A DNA stretch of 64,000 nucleotides from Flavobacteriales bacterium (GTDB lineage Bacteria > Bacteroidota > Bacteroidia > Flavobacteriales_D > Crocinitomicaceae). Within the stretch, counting starts at the first letter, position 1. Every line of letters begins with the position of its first letter. Location: NCBI GenBank assembly GCA_022361195.1, contig JAKSBJ010000244.1, forward strand, positions 1-64,000. Direction: 5' to 3'. The translations under genes and the position numbers were made by a program. Shown one piece after another: positions 8,658 to 17,916 of this stretch. The notes under the pieces are model-generated. The model had not been told where the DNA came from and made no database searches. It worked only from the letters and a program-made list of their open reading frames with translations.

Positions 8658-11501
8658 ATGAAAAAATTACTAGGCCTTGCCTTTTGCTTACTATTTACAA
8701 CGGTTTTAACCGCTCAGGAAACAACCGCAAAAAAGAAAATTGATCATACGTTATACGACTCCTGGAACACCATTGGTTCTATTCTTCAGTCACAAAGCGG
8801 TGAACTAATCACCTATTCCATCAATCCTTCTCAGGGTGATGGAACATTTTTTATTGAAAAAATAGACGGAAGTCTTAAAAAGTCTTTTGAACGAGGAAAA
8901 AGACCCAACATTCATTTCAAAGAAAATTTTGTAGTCTTTCAAATTGCACCTCAATTCGATACTGTTCGCCAATTAAAACTAGATAAGGTTAAAAATGATA
9001 AGCTTCCTAAAGATTCGTTGGGAATATATTGGCCAGCTACTGATTCATTACGGACATTTGAAAAAATTAAATCTTATCAAATAAGCGAAGAAGGCGATTG
9101 GATTGCATACCTCAGCACAGAGGATTTAAGAGAAGATTGTCCTGAAGGAAAAAAGAAAAAAAAGAAGAAGAAGAAAAAAAAGAAGGACGACTGTACTAAA
9201 CCCAAAACTTCTGGTAAAACCCTTACTGTATACAATCCTGTTGACGGAAGAGAAAAAGTACTTCATGAAGTAGTAAGTTATGACTTGAACCGCAGTGGTA
9301 CCTCACTCGTTTATACAACAAGTTTAAAAGGAGATAAGGATACTTTAACCGTTCATATTTTGGATTTGGCTAGCTTTAGTTCAACTGCTTTGGCTGAAAA
9401 ACAACTTGCCGTTTCCAACCTTACCTTTGATTACCATGGAAAACAACTAGCTTTTTTAGCTACTCCAGACACGAACAAAAAGAAAAACTTCAATCTTCAT
9501 TTATGGTCAGGACAAGACAGCAAAGTAATCGTTGATTCTCTCACCTCAGGAATGCCAGAAGGTTGGACCGTTTCTGAATTTGGAAAACCACGATTTTCAC
9601 GTGATGGATCAAAACTCTTTTTAGGAACCAACGAAATTGTTCGTCAGGACCCGGAAGACACCCTATTAGACTCTGAGAAGGCCAAAGTAGATGTTTGGGG
9701 AGGAAATGATCCTCGAATTCAACCTGAACAGTTAAAACGCAAGAAACAGGACGAACGCCACAACTATTTGGCTGTATATCACATTACCTCATCTAAATTC
9801 GTTCAGTTAGAAAGTGAAAAGCTTGAATACGTTTATTTGTCACGTCATGCCAATAGCAATTTTGCGTTTGGTAGTACCGAACAACCTTATTTGAAAGAAC
9901 GTACCTGGACCTATCCGTGGCGAGAAGATTATTACTGGATTGATTTGGAATCGGGCATGAGTGGACTTTTAGCTAAAGCACTTTATAGTTCTGCTTCTCT
10001 TTCACCTTCAGGAGAGTATTTTGTATGGTACGATGTAACAGACTCCAGTTGGTACGGAAAACATATCAACGACCGTGAGGCTAAAAATTTAAGTGCCTCT
10101 ATTTCGGCAAAATTTGCTTCAGACAATAACGGTCAACCCTCATACAGTTGGTCGTATGGTTCGAATGGCTGGACCCAAATTGACGGACATGAATACATGA
10201 TCATTAATTCGGAATACGATGTTTGGGCAGTGAGTCCTGCCAACCCTAAAAAAGTGGTTGAAATAAGTGGTGCAACTGGTACTAAGGAAAATGTTCGTTA
10301 TCGCATTACGCGAAAAGAAAGAGACAGTGCTTACGTAGATTTAGAACAATGTTTATTACATGGCATTGATCAAAAAACGAAAGCTGAATCGTACAGTAAT
10401 TTCCAACTGGATGTGAAAGATCGTAAGTTTGTACGAACTGAACTCATTCGCAGCGATCACGAATTTGTTTACTTCAGCAAGGCAAAAAAGTCGGATCAGA
10501 TTTTATTCAGAAGAGCCAGTTTTACTGACTATCCTAACCTAGAATCGGCTACGGACAATTTCCAAAATCCGAAAACATTAACAGATGCCAATCCCCAGCA
10601 GGCAGATTATAATTGGGGTACTGTTGAATTTGTTGAGTGGAAGTCCTTTAAAGGATTAGATTTACGTGGGTTGTTATACAAACCAGAGGATTTTGATTCA
10701 ACCAAGTCTTATCCGATGATTGTTTACTACTACGAAAAGTACCAGAATCGTTTTCATACCTATTATCCACCGCGGGCTACCGCATCTATTATTTACCCAA
10801 CAGAGTATGTAAGTAATGGATACATCGTTTTTATTCCAGACATTTTATATGAACCTGGACATCCAGCTCAATCGGCTTATGACTGTATTGTAAGCGGAAC
10901 CGATTACTTGACGGAAAAATACGATTGGATTGACACCACTAAAATGGGACTTCAGGGGCAAAGTTGGGGTGGATACCAAACTGCTCAGTTAGTTACTATG
11001 ACCAATAAATACAGCGCTGCCATGGCCGGAGCACCAGTAAGTAATATGTTCTCTGCTTATGGTGGAATTAGATGGGGATCGGGACTTAGCCGCATGTTCC
11101 AGTATGAAAATACCCAAAGTCGTATTGGTCACACCATTTGGGAACGGCCTGATTTGTACATTGAAAACTCACCGGTATTCCATCTTCCAAATGTTGAAAC
11201 ACCACTCTTAATTATGCACAATGATGGTGATGGAGCAGTGCCTTGGTATCAGGGAATTGAATTGTTTATGGGATTAAGAAGGTTAGATCAACCCGTTTGG
11301 ATGCTCAATTATAATGGAGATGCTCATAACCTTACCAAATTGGCCAACAAGAAAGATTTGAGCATCAGAATGCGTCAATTCTTCGATTATTACCTCTTGG
11401 ATGCACCAGCGCCAAAATGGATGGAAGAGGGTGTACCTGCGACAGATAAGGGCAAAAACTATGGTTTGGAATTGATTAATTCGGATCAAAAAGCAGAATA
11501 A
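8658..11501 (+). CDS. S9 family (prolyl oligopeptidase-type) peptidase
   Basis: A 947-residue secreted or periplasmic serine peptidase. The signal peptide covers about residues 1-20 (ending LTAQ). An N-terminal beta-propeller region of about 620 residues precedes the alpha/beta-hydrolase domain. The catalytic triad can be read: Ser769 in GQSWGGYQ, Asp858 in NDGDGAVPW and His890 in NGDAHNL. The family removes oligopeptides or dipeptides from peptide termini. An unusual run of lysines, broken by nothing but ending in DD, sits near residues 167-178 in the propeller region; it is coded by an almost pure A/G stretch at about 9150-9186. That tract is slippage-prone and may be an exposed loop. Followed 36 bases later by a small T9SS-domain protein. 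Confidence 0.92.
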   Translation: MKKLLGLAFCLLFTTVLTAQETTAKKKIDHTLYDSWNTIGSILQSQSGELITYSINPSQGDGTFFIEKIDGSLKKSFERGKRPNIHFKENFVVFQIAPQFDTVRQLKLDKVKNDKLPKDSLGIYWPATDSLRTFEKIKSYQISEEGDWIAYLSTEDLREDCPEGKKKKKKKKKKKKDDCTKPKTSGKTLTVYNPVDGREKVLHEVVSYDLNRSGTSLVYTTSLKGDKDTLTVHILDLASFSSTALAEKQLAVSNLTFDYHGKQLAFLATPDTNKKKNFNLHLWSGQDSKVIVDSLTSGMPEGWTVSEFGKPRFSRDGSKLFLGTNEIVRQDPEDTLLDSEKAKVDVWGGNDPRIQPEQLKRKKQDERHNYLAVYHITSSKFVQLESEKLEYVYLSRHANSNFAFGSTEQPYLKERTWTYPWREDYYWIDLESGMSGLLAKALYSSASLSPSGEYFVWYDVTDSSWYGKHINDREAKNLSASISAKFASDNNGQPSYSWSYGSNGWTQIDGHEYMIINSEYDVWAVSPANPKKVVEISGATGTKENVRYRITRKERDSAYVDLEQCLLHGIDQKTKAESYSNFQLDVKDRKFVRTELIRSDHEFVYFSKAKKSDQILFRRASFTDYPNLESATDNFQNPKTLTDANPQQADYNWGTVEFVEWKSFKGLDLRGLLYKPEDFDSTKSYPMIVYYYEKYQNRFHTYYPPRATASIIYPTEYVSNGYIVFIPDILYEPGHPAQSAYDCIVSGTDYLTEKYDWIDTTKMGLQGQSWGGYQTAQLVTMTNKYSAAMAGAPVSNMFSAYGGIRWGSGLSRMFQYENTQSRIGHTIWERPDLYIENSPVFHLPNVETPLLIMHNDGDGAVPWYQGIELFMGLRRLDQPVWMLNYNGDAHNLTKLANKKDLSIRMRQFFDYYLLDAPAPKWMEEGVPATDKGKNYGLELINSDQKAE

Positions 11502-11537
11502 GTCTCCGTTTTTTTGTATTTTAAGCCTTTAAACAGG

Positions 11538-11879
11538 ATGCTGAAACGATTAATTGTCATACTATGTCTTCTGGCTGGTTCAGCTTCATACGGACAAACC
11601 TCTGTCCGTATTCCTAATGTTTTTACCCCAGGTGGAGATGGTATAAACGACGTTTTTACCATTCAAACAACAGGTTACGAAGAACTTACATGTAGCATTT
11701 TTAACCGACATGGTGAAGTGGTTTATCGCTTTTACGGCTTAAACGGTTCTTGGGATGGAACAACACATGGAGGTGTTAGAGTTAGCTCGGGAACTTATTT
11801 CATCTACCTGGAATTGTCTACCTCTGACGGTGAAAATGAAACACGACAAGGTACTCTTCAGGTACTTTGGGAATTCTAG
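11538..11879 (+). CDS. Mini-protein: signal peptide plus T9SS type B (CHU_C) domain
   Basis: A protein of 113 residues from the ATG at 11538, which opens a signal peptide (MLKRLIVILCLLAGSASYGQ); the track start TTG at 11514 adds eight implausible residues. The rest, about residues 22-113, is one gliding-motility-associated C-terminal domain: VFTPGGDGINDVF, then IFNRHGEVVY, SWDG and SSGTYF. Normally this domain is the export tag at the end of a large cargo, but here there is no cargo. It could be a remnant of a larger gene, or a freestanding secreted domain. It follows the S9 peptidase closely and could share its transcript. Identification of the domain is firm; the role is unknown. Confidence 0.85.
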   Translation: MLKRLIVILCLLAGSASYGQTSVRIPNVFTPGGDGINDVFTIQTTGYEELTCSIFNRHGEVVYRFYGLNGSWDGTTHGGVRVSSGTYFIYLELSTSDGENETRQGTLQVLWEF

Positions 11880-11881
11880 TT

Positions 11882-12109
11882 TTATTCAAAGATTATTTCT
11901 ATTTCGTCGTCTGACGATTCTGTATCGGTAGTCGCTTTTTCCTCAACCAGCTTTGAAAAGTAATACAGCAAGCCTAAAATTAAAACGGCCACAATTACTC
12001 TCCATAGCAGCCTCCAGGGAAATTTACGTTCATGCCTTTTAAATTGCCTCAGCTCCACTTTAATCTCTTCTTGCTCCATATTCTCCATCGACTCATCTGT
12101 CATCCTCAT
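11882..12109 (-). CDS. Small single-pass membrane protein, unknown function
   Basis: A 75-residue protein with a basic cytoplasmic-like N-terminal half (QFKRHERKFPWR), one membrane segment at about residues 36-52 (LLWRVIVAVLILGLLYYF), and an acidic tail (ESSDDEIEIIFE). An alternative start is the second ATG at 12103. It begins 9 bases after the stop of the TPR/SpoIIE phosphatase on the same strand, so it is probably translated from the same transcript and may be an accessory protein of it. No family is recognised. Its 3' end nearly abuts the convergent mini-protein at 11879. Confidence 0.65.
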   Translation of the reverse strand: MRMTDESMENMEQEEIKVELRQFKRHERKFPWRLLWRVIVAVLILGLLYYFSKLVEEKATTDTESSDDEIEIIFE

Positions 12110-12118
12110 GAAATCCTA

Positions 12119-14095
12119 TCAAATTTGAACACCCACTAAACAAACGTCATCAATCTGCTCCATTTCCCCTTTCCACTCAACAAATCGATCTACCAAAATT
12201 TTCTTTTGTTTAGCCATGGGCTTTGTATGAATGCTCAGTAATAGTTCTCTAAACTGTTTGTATTTGAATTTTTTACCTTTTGGTCCGCCAAATTGATCCA
12301 CATAACCATCCGAAAAGATATACACCTTATCACCTTTTTGAACCGGAAGACGATGATTAGTAAATGGTTTACTTCTTTCAGGCATATAACCAACCGGCTG
12401 CTTATCAGCCTTGATTTCCTGAATTTCATTTTCCCGAATCAAGTACAATGGATTGTTGGCACCGGCATATTCTAAAACCATTTCCTTTTCGTCCAAACTG
12501 CAAAGCGCCATGTCCATACCATCTTTACGCGCATCCCGCCTATTCAAAGCCTGAATAACCTTTTCTCTTAACTCATCTAAAATCTCGGACGGTTTAGTAA
12601 TGCCTCTTCCCTTAATAATTTCATGCAGGAAATTCGTTCCAATCATACTCATAAAGGCTCCCGGAACACCATGTCCGGTACAATCGACTGCGGTAAAAAT
12701 CTTTTTTCCATTATGCTGGGTATACCAAAAAAAATCGCCCGACACGATATCCTTAGGACGAAGTAAAAACAACGAATCATCGAACAAGGCAATGTTTTCT
12801 GTCGATGGTAATAATGCTTCTTGAATCTTTGAAGCATACTCTAAACTGGCCGTAATATCCTGATTCTTTTCATTGATAATTTGGTTGGCCTTGGTCAACT
12901 CTAAGTTGGTCTTAGCCTTTAAACGATTCCGCGCATAAAGTGAAAAAACCAACCCAATTAACAACAACACTCCCACTGCCGAAGACCACATGATGATTCT
13001 GGAATTGTTTAATCGTTCTCTGTTTTTGTCATTCTCTAATTTGGCAATTGAATTTTGTTGAGTTAAGATTTGATTCTCCTTTTTGGTCTCTTCCGATTCA
13101 TACTTCTCCATCATCTCAATGACCAACTGTTTATTAGCCCTTTCCGAAACAGTGTCTTTCCAGGCGGTGTACTGCTTATGAGCCGCCAGAGCCTTATTAT
13201 AAAATCCAAGAGCTTCATAAGAGGTAGATAGACCTATATACGATTCTTTCATCAACTCAGGTGAGTTAACATACTTTGCATATTTCAATCCTTCACTATC
13301 ATATTTCACGGCCATTTGATATTGGCCCTGAATTTGAAATGCACGCGCTAAATTCCGATAAGAAACAGATACATCACGATAATTACCCAAGGACTCATTT
13401 AACTCAATAGCTCGAAAAAAGAAATTTTCGGCCTCTCTTAAATCACTCTGTGCAGTGATTATTCCAAGATTTACATAGGCTCCTGCAATTCGTTCCTTGT
13501 CTCCAGTTTTTTCAGCTAGTTCCAATTCCAACTTTGAAAACACCTCAGCTGAATCCTGACGACCCAATTGCCAACATATACTTCCCAAATTATGATAGGA
13601 AACAATCGCTCCCTCCAAATCTCCTGAAGATCTTTCTATACGTGCTGATTTCTCAAAATAATACAACCCTCGCTCATAATCGCCAGTATTAAAATGGACA
13701 ACTCCCATGTTGTTGTACGCTTTAGCGATATAGGCCGAATCAGAATACTTTGCCGCCCGATCCAGGGTTTGTTGAGAATAATACATGGCCGAATCGAACT
13801 TTTCTACGTTGATATACGCGTAGGCCATTAAGTTTAATGCAAAAGTGATATCAGATTGTGAGCTGTTCAACGCAAGGTCGAGTGTACGTGTAGCTATCCC
13901 AAAAGACCGCTCCGGATCTTCATTTTCGTACAGACCAAAAAGATTAGAAAGCACTTCAATCTTATCGTGGCCCTCTTCATCAAATTCGTCAGGAAGATCA
14001 ACATAATCTACCTGAGCTCGGACACTCCATCCACAAATGATCATGATAATAACCCAACAGTATTTCACTTGTCCTGAGACCATTCGTAGCTCCAA
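12119..14095 (-). CDS. TPR-containing SpoIIE/PP2C-type serine phosphatase
   Basis: A 658-residue sensor phosphatase. Order: signal peptide or first membrane helix about 10-28 (start could also be the Met at 14083), tetratricopeptide repeats about 50-320 (YNNMGVVHFNTGDYERGLYYF and similar), coiled coil about 325-368, membrane helix about 370-388 (IMWSSAVGVLLLIGLVFSLYA), coiled linker, then a cytoplasmic SpoIIE domain about 410-658. Metal-binding aspartates are visible in VSGDFFW, VDCTGHGVPGAF, FSDGYVD and IDDVCLV. Such proteins dephosphorylate serine-phosphorylated anti-sigma antagonists or similar partners in response to periplasmic signals; the substrate here is not known. Same architecture as 48068-50176 and the same catalytic domain as 26266-28095. 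Confidence 0.9.
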   Translation of the reverse strand: MELRMVSGQVKYCWVIIMIICGWSVRAQVDYVDLPDEFDEEGHDKIEVLSNLFGLYENEDPERSFGIATRTLDLALNSSQSDITFALNLMAYAYINVEKFDSAMYYSQQTLDRAAKYSDSAYIAKAYNNMGVVHFNTGDYERGLYYFEKSARIERSSGDLEGAIVSYHNLGSICWQLGRQDSAEVFSKLELELAEKTGDKERIAGAYVNLGIITAQSDLREAENFFFRAIELNESLGNYRDVSVSYRNLARAFQIQGQYQMAVKYDSEGLKYAKYVNSPELMKESYIGLSTSYEALGFYNKALAAHKQYTAWKDTVSERANKQLVIEMMEKYESEETKKENQILTQQNSIAKLENDKNRERLNNSRIIMWSSAVGVLLLIGLVFSLYARNRLKAKTNLELTKANQIINEKNQDITASLEYASKIQEALLPSTENIALFDDSLFLLRPKDIVSGDFFWYTQHNGKKIFTAVDCTGHGVPGAFMSMIGTNFLHEIIKGRGITKPSEILDELREKVIQALNRRDARKDGMDMALCSLDEKEMVLEYAGANNPLYLIRENEIQEIKADKQPVGYMPERSKPFTNHRLPVQKGDKVYIFSDGYVDQFGGPKGKKFKYKQFRELLLSIHTKPMAKQKKILVDRFVEWKGEMEQIDDVCLVGVQI

Positions 14096-14144
14096 AATAA
14101 GAATAAATAGCTATATTAACTCTCCAAACTCAAAATTAAGAACT

Positions 14145-14465
14145 ATGGAAAATGATGATTTCATTGTAAGAACTAATATTGAAACCAACTTCCAATCCAA
14201 CCAGTCCGTTACACAAACCCTAACCAAAATGGGGTGTGACTGTTTTACTTCCAGAGCTTTAGGGAAGGTAAGGGTTGTTGTAGAATTGGAACAAGGACAT
14301 ATAACAAAAGAACGAATTAAATGGGTTGATCAAACTGATCCGAATTTTAAAGCCGTTCAGCAACAAAATGCAGAATTGCTGCTTCAGGAGATTACCTCCA
14401 TTGTCAGAGCACAAGGAAACGGAGGAGATGGAGAATTTAAGGTGGTAGTTGTCGCAAAAAAATAA
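14145..14465 (+). CDS. Conserved-looking small protein of unknown function
   Basis: A 106-residue soluble protein. I take the ATG at 14145 (MENDDFIVRTNIETNF) rather than the far upstream start, whose extra 36 residues overlap the divergent phosphatase gene and look non-coding. It contains a Cys pair (GCDCF) near residue 32, an amphipathic strand (KVRVVVELEQG) and a glutamine-rich helix. No signal peptide, membrane segment or recognised domain. It is followed by a strong terminator at 14491, so it is probably a single-gene transcript. Confidence 0.6.
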   Translation: MENDDFIVRTNIETNFQSNQSVTQTLTKMGCDCFTSRALGKVRVVVELEQGHITKERIKWVDQTDPNFKAVQQQNAELLLQEITSIVRAQGNGGDGEFKVVVVAKK

Positions 14466-14490
14466 TGCTAACTTACTCTGTTAGTCAAAG

Positions 14491-14521
14491 CCCTGCAACT
14501 CTTAAGAAGCAGGGTTTTTTT
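14491..14521 (+). terminator. Rho-independent terminator
   Basis: Perfect six-base stem CCCTGC/GCAGGG with a 12-base loop (itself containing CTTAAG) followed by seven T residues. It lies 26 bases after the stop of the 106-residue gene and ends its transcript. Confidence 0.85.
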
Positions 14522-14558
14522 ATTGCCAACTATTTATCGAAAAAAGTATCCTTTCCCT

Positions 14559-14566
14559 TACCTTTG
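14559..14566 (+). promoter_or_regulatory. Putative -7 box of the DUF5060 gene
   Basis: TACCTTTG matches TANNTTTG exactly, 38 bases before the ATG at 14605 and just after the preceding terminator. No clear -33 box is seen. Confidence 0.55.
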
Positions 14567-14604
14567 CAAACACCCTTTTTCCTGCAACTATAAACTACGT
14601 TATA

Positions 14605-16773
14605 ATGAGTCTTCATTCTAAAGTTATCTATCCACTATTTTTGTTTCTTGCGTTTTTCTGGACCCCGGAGCTATGGGGAAGTAATGCTACCATTCCGATT
14701 GAACCCACAAGTCCTGTTCCTCAAATGACCCGCATTTACCCGAAGGATGAGGCGGATAGTGTTGGACGTTACGAAAAGCTGGAACTAGGAATTAATTTAC
14801 CCTATGAAATTGATCGTAAGGTTCAGCAATTTTCACGTTATAACAAAGGTGGACTCAACCCTTTTGATCCTAAGGCCATTAGTATTAAAGCCGAATTCAC
14901 CCATGAAAGCAATCAGGCCGCAAACAAAAGTCGTTTTGCTTTTTATTATCTCGATTTTAAGCGGGATTTAAAACGCGATAGCTATTTACTCACCCATTCT
15001 CTATACGATTGGCGGATTCGATTTTCTCCATCACAAATAGGAAACTGGGAAGTTAAAGTATCCTTTTTTGTTGAAGGAAAAGAAGTTTACGAACCTCTTA
15101 CTTACTCTTTCTACTGCAAAGCATCCGATCATAAAGGATACGTTCAAAGAAGCTATACCGGAACGGAAAAAGACCGTTATTTCACCTATTCAGGAAACGG
15201 TAAAACCTTTCATCCCATTGGTCATAGTATTTCCTTACCAGCCAAGCAAAAAGCTCCTTTAAATAATCCTTCTACCCATTTAGAGTATCAGGAAGCATTT
15301 AAGGACATTGCTCAGTATGGTGCCAACTTTGCGCGAATAGAAATGGGTCGTACCAGCTGGCTTCCAAATTGGGATAGTTACAACAACTACAATTCCCGTA
15401 TGCACATTATGTGGGAGTTTGATAAACTCCTAGACCTATTCGCTGAACTGGAAATGTATTTCATGACCTACCGTCACCACATTGAAATTTGGGATGGTTA
15501 TCGCTGGGATGAGAATCCCTTTAAAACGGCATTAGGTATGACCAATCAAGATCAGTACTTTTCAGATAGTACAGCTTTGGAGTGGCAAAAAAATGCAAGT
15601 CGTTATATGTTTTCACGTTGGGGTTATAGCTCAAACTGGATGAGTTATAGTTATTCTGAAGTAGACAATTGGATTCAGGATTATGGTCCGGAAAAAGGGA
15701 ATTGGAATGATCCCCAAAGCGAAGATTGGGATTCGGTGATTACCGTTTTTAGGGATTGGATGCAGGATGAAAAAGACTATTATCAAAAAGAATTGGGTTA
15801 TGAGCACATTCTCTTTACAGCCACTTTCGGTAATGCAAATCATATTGACGGTAATGATGACCCCATTTTTGAAATATGCGACTTTACCGGAACGCATCAA
15901 TATGGAGAAACCAAAGGAACTAACTTTTTCACACGCTATGACACCGGGCAAGATATTTGGGAAAAACATCAAAAACCATACTTATTTGAAGAATTAGGCT
16001 ATAACGGAGGTGAAAATGATCGTTTTTTAAATGTTTATTGTTGTAATGGAATTGGATTTCACAATGAAATATGGTCCTGTTCATTTATGGGAAGCGCCGG
16101 AACCGGACTTAATTTTTGGTGGGATCGGGGATTACATCTGAATGAATATTACAAAGAATATGCTCCATTAGCGGCCTTTTTTGAAGGAGAGGACCCTGCT
16201 AAATGGGCTTTTACACCTCAGCGTTGGAAAGATGCAGTATTTTTCGATCGAGCCCATTTAGAAAATTATGCCCTTGTGAGTGAAAATAAGGAGTTTGCCA
16301 TGGGATGGGTACATAATGCTTCCTATTACTGGCGAAATATGGCAGAAATTGATCCTTGTATGAAAGAACTTATAGATTCGGCGAAAATTTCTGACCCCTG
16401 TACTTATCCTGATGGATGGCAACACAAAGGAACTCCTCATAAAAATGAATTTTTAGCGGAAGGTTATGAAGATGTTTTTACTAAATCAGGTGGAGCAAGA
16501 CCCATTGAAAACGAAATAGGCAGCTGGAAAAATCCAAAATTTAAGATTGATGGACTCAAAACTCATTTCTTTCGTTTTGTTCCTGGCAGCAAACGCCATT
16601 GGTATAAAGTAGAATTTTACAGCACCAAAACAGCTGAATTAGTCGAAACTCAAATATTAGCGACCAATGTTGAGGGAGAACTAAAGCCTTTTGTTCCCAA
16701 TCTCAATCATGAAAATCCAGACTATTCTTACAAGGTCTATTATTTAGGCTTTCAGCGTAAAATTCCTGATTAG
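14605..16773 (+). CDS. DUF5060-type putative glycoside hydrolase
   Basis: A 722-residue protein with a signal peptide about 1-25. Residues about 50-160 resemble the DUF5060 beta-sandwich (YEKLELGINLPYEI, NPFDP, FSPSQIGNWEVKV). Residues about 190-540 look like a TIM-barrel glycosidase: NFARIEMGRTSWLPNW near the start, WDGYRWDENPF mid-barrel, and PYLFEELGYNG, whose first Glu is a candidate catalytic nucleophile. The last 150 residues have no assigned domain and no T9SS tail is seen, so it probably acts in the periplasm or outer membrane. The substrate is unknown. It sits alone between terminators, with a -7 box just upstream. Confidence 0.72.
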   Translation: MSLHSKVIYPLFLFLAFFWTPELWGSNATIPIEPTSPVPQMTRIYPKDEADSVGRYEKLELGINLPYEIDRKVQQFSRYNKGGLNPFDPKAISIKAEFTHESNQAANKSRFAFYYLDFKRDLKRDSYLLTHSLYDWRIRFSPSQIGNWEVKVSFFVEGKEVYEPLTYSFYCKASDHKGYVQRSYTGTEKDRYFTYSGNGKTFHPIGHSISLPAKQKAPLNNPSTHLEYQEAFKDIAQYGANFARIEMGRTSWLPNWDSYNNYNSRMHIMWEFDKLLDLFAELEMYFMTYRHHIEIWDGYRWDENPFKTALGMTNQDQYFSDSTALEWQKNASRYMFSRWGYSSNWMSYSYSEVDNWIQDYGPEKGNWNDPQSEDWDSVITVFRDWMQDEKDYYQKELGYEHILFTATFGNANHIDGNDDPIFEICDFTGTHQYGETKGTNFFTRYDTGQDIWEKHQKPYLFEELGYNGGENDRFLNVYCCNGIGFHNEIWSCSFMGSAGTGLNFWWDRGLHLNEYYKEYAPLAAFFEGEDPAKWAFTPQRWKDAVFFDRAHLENYALVSENKEFAMGWVHNASYYWRNMAEIDPCMKELIDSAKISDPCTYPDGWQHKGTPHKNEFLAEGYEDVFTKSGGARPIENEIGSWKNPKFKIDGLKTHFFRFVPGSKRHWYKVEFYSTKTAELVETQILATNVEGELKPFVPNLNHENPDYSYKVYYLGFQRKIPD

Positions 16774-16832
16774 TCTGGATAAGATCAATTTTGCATTTAA
16801 TAAATTCATTTAAAGCGTGTATAAGAACAAAA

Positions 16833-16854
16833 AAGCCCTGCCGAGGCAGAGCTT
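16833..16854 (-). terminator. Hairpin terminator shared by convergent genes
   Basis: Inverted repeat with stem AAGC-x-CTGCC around a two-base loop, one mismatch. On the minus strand the hairpin runs straight into six T residues, so it ends the PorP/CotH transcript. It could also slow transcription from the glycosidase on the plus strand, where the following T run is less regular. Confidence 0.75.
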
Positions 16855-16875
16855 CTTAATTTCTTTTTTATCGCC

Positions 16876-17904
16876 TTAGAGCCTTCCTCTATGCTTGAAA
16901 AGAGCAAAATCGAGATTGGTGTACATGAGTGAGAACTCCAAGCCTCCACTTCGAGCCATATTTCCTAATTTGGAAATGGTCACATCATAAGACATTCCGA
17001 AGTTAAAGCTCCCAAGGTGAAAATAAACCATTGGTGCAATGGCATCATTGATTCGGTAAGCTGCTCCAAACTTCATATACATATCTCTGTTTAGTCCCGT
17101 AGTTTTACCTCCACTTGAGAGACGGTAACGATACATTGCTCCTAGCAAAGTTTCAATATGTGGTCCTTGCATAAACTGTGTTCCAAACACCTCAACTCCC
17201 GAACTTCCAGCAAAATCCTTTTGGAAATCGGCATGTATAACCACTTTACCGTAAAGCTTTTCTGTAAATCCAACACGGTAATTTAACTGAGGACGATTGA
17301 GGTGAAAATATGAAACTCCACAACGAAACTCCGTTTTGTCTTCGCGGTGAAACCCTGCATCATGTTTCCCATAACGATAAGAGACTCCCACACCCAAATC
17401 GGGATATACGAAACTTACCAAGTTATTATTCTCCATTGCATTAATATTAGGATCTAATTCATCCCCATTAAATTGATTAGAGAAGAGTAAATTTGTTAAG
17501 TCTCCCGTTCGTTGGGCTGCCCCAAATTGCAATCCGGCAGACAGTTCATGCCACTCCGATAAAGGCACAATTCCAGAAACATTTAGCGCAAACTGTTTTG
17601 TTCCAAATTTACTGTCACCTCCAATATCGTTGAAAAACTGTACACCTAATCCCATATGTGCACGATCTCCCCTCTTTGGTTTAAAGAAGTTAACATCTGC
17701 TGCAATGGAAGTGGTAAAGTATTTAGTACCGGCATTTACCCATTGGTTTTTATGATTGACACCTATTCTTTCCCAACCATCAAAAACCCCAGTAGAAGCA
17801 GGGTTGAGTAGCATTTCATTTTCATTGATTTGCGTAAAATGGATGTCCTGCGCCAAGGTAGAGTATGAAGCCAGTAATAGCCCTATTCCTATTAATTGTT
17901 TCAT
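16876..17904 (-). CDS. PorP/SprF family T9SS membrane protein
   Basis: A 342-residue outer-membrane barrel with a signal peptide about 1-18 and the family signature DIHFTQINENEMLLNPASTGVF just after it. Beta-strand segments continue to the end (SLMYTNLDFALF). It starts 12 bases after the stop of the CotH/lamin-tail protein, which ends in a type B T9SS sorting domain, so the two form a cargo-partner operon like that at 2-5504. It probably helps export or anchor that cargo. It is longer than the other PorP copy and clearly diverged from it. Confidence 0.92.
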   Translation of the reverse strand: MKQLIGIGLLLASYSTLAQDIHFTQINENEMLLNPASTGVFDGWERIGVNHKNQWVNAGTKYFTTSIAADVNFFKPKRGDRAHMGLGVQFFNDIGGDSKFGTKQFALNVSGIVPLSEWHELSAGLQFGAAQRTGDLTNLLFSNQFNGDELDPNINAMENNNLVSFVYPDLGVGVSYRYGKHDAGFHREDKTEFRCGVSYFHLNRPQLNYRVGFTEKLYGKVVIHADFQKDFAGSSGVEVFGTQFMQGPHIETLLGAMYRYRLSSGGKTTGLNRDMYMKFGAAYRINDAIAPMVYFHLGSFNFGMSYDVTISKLGNMARSGGLEFSLMYTNLDFALFKHRGRL

Positions 17905-17916
17905 ATTTCCCGGATT

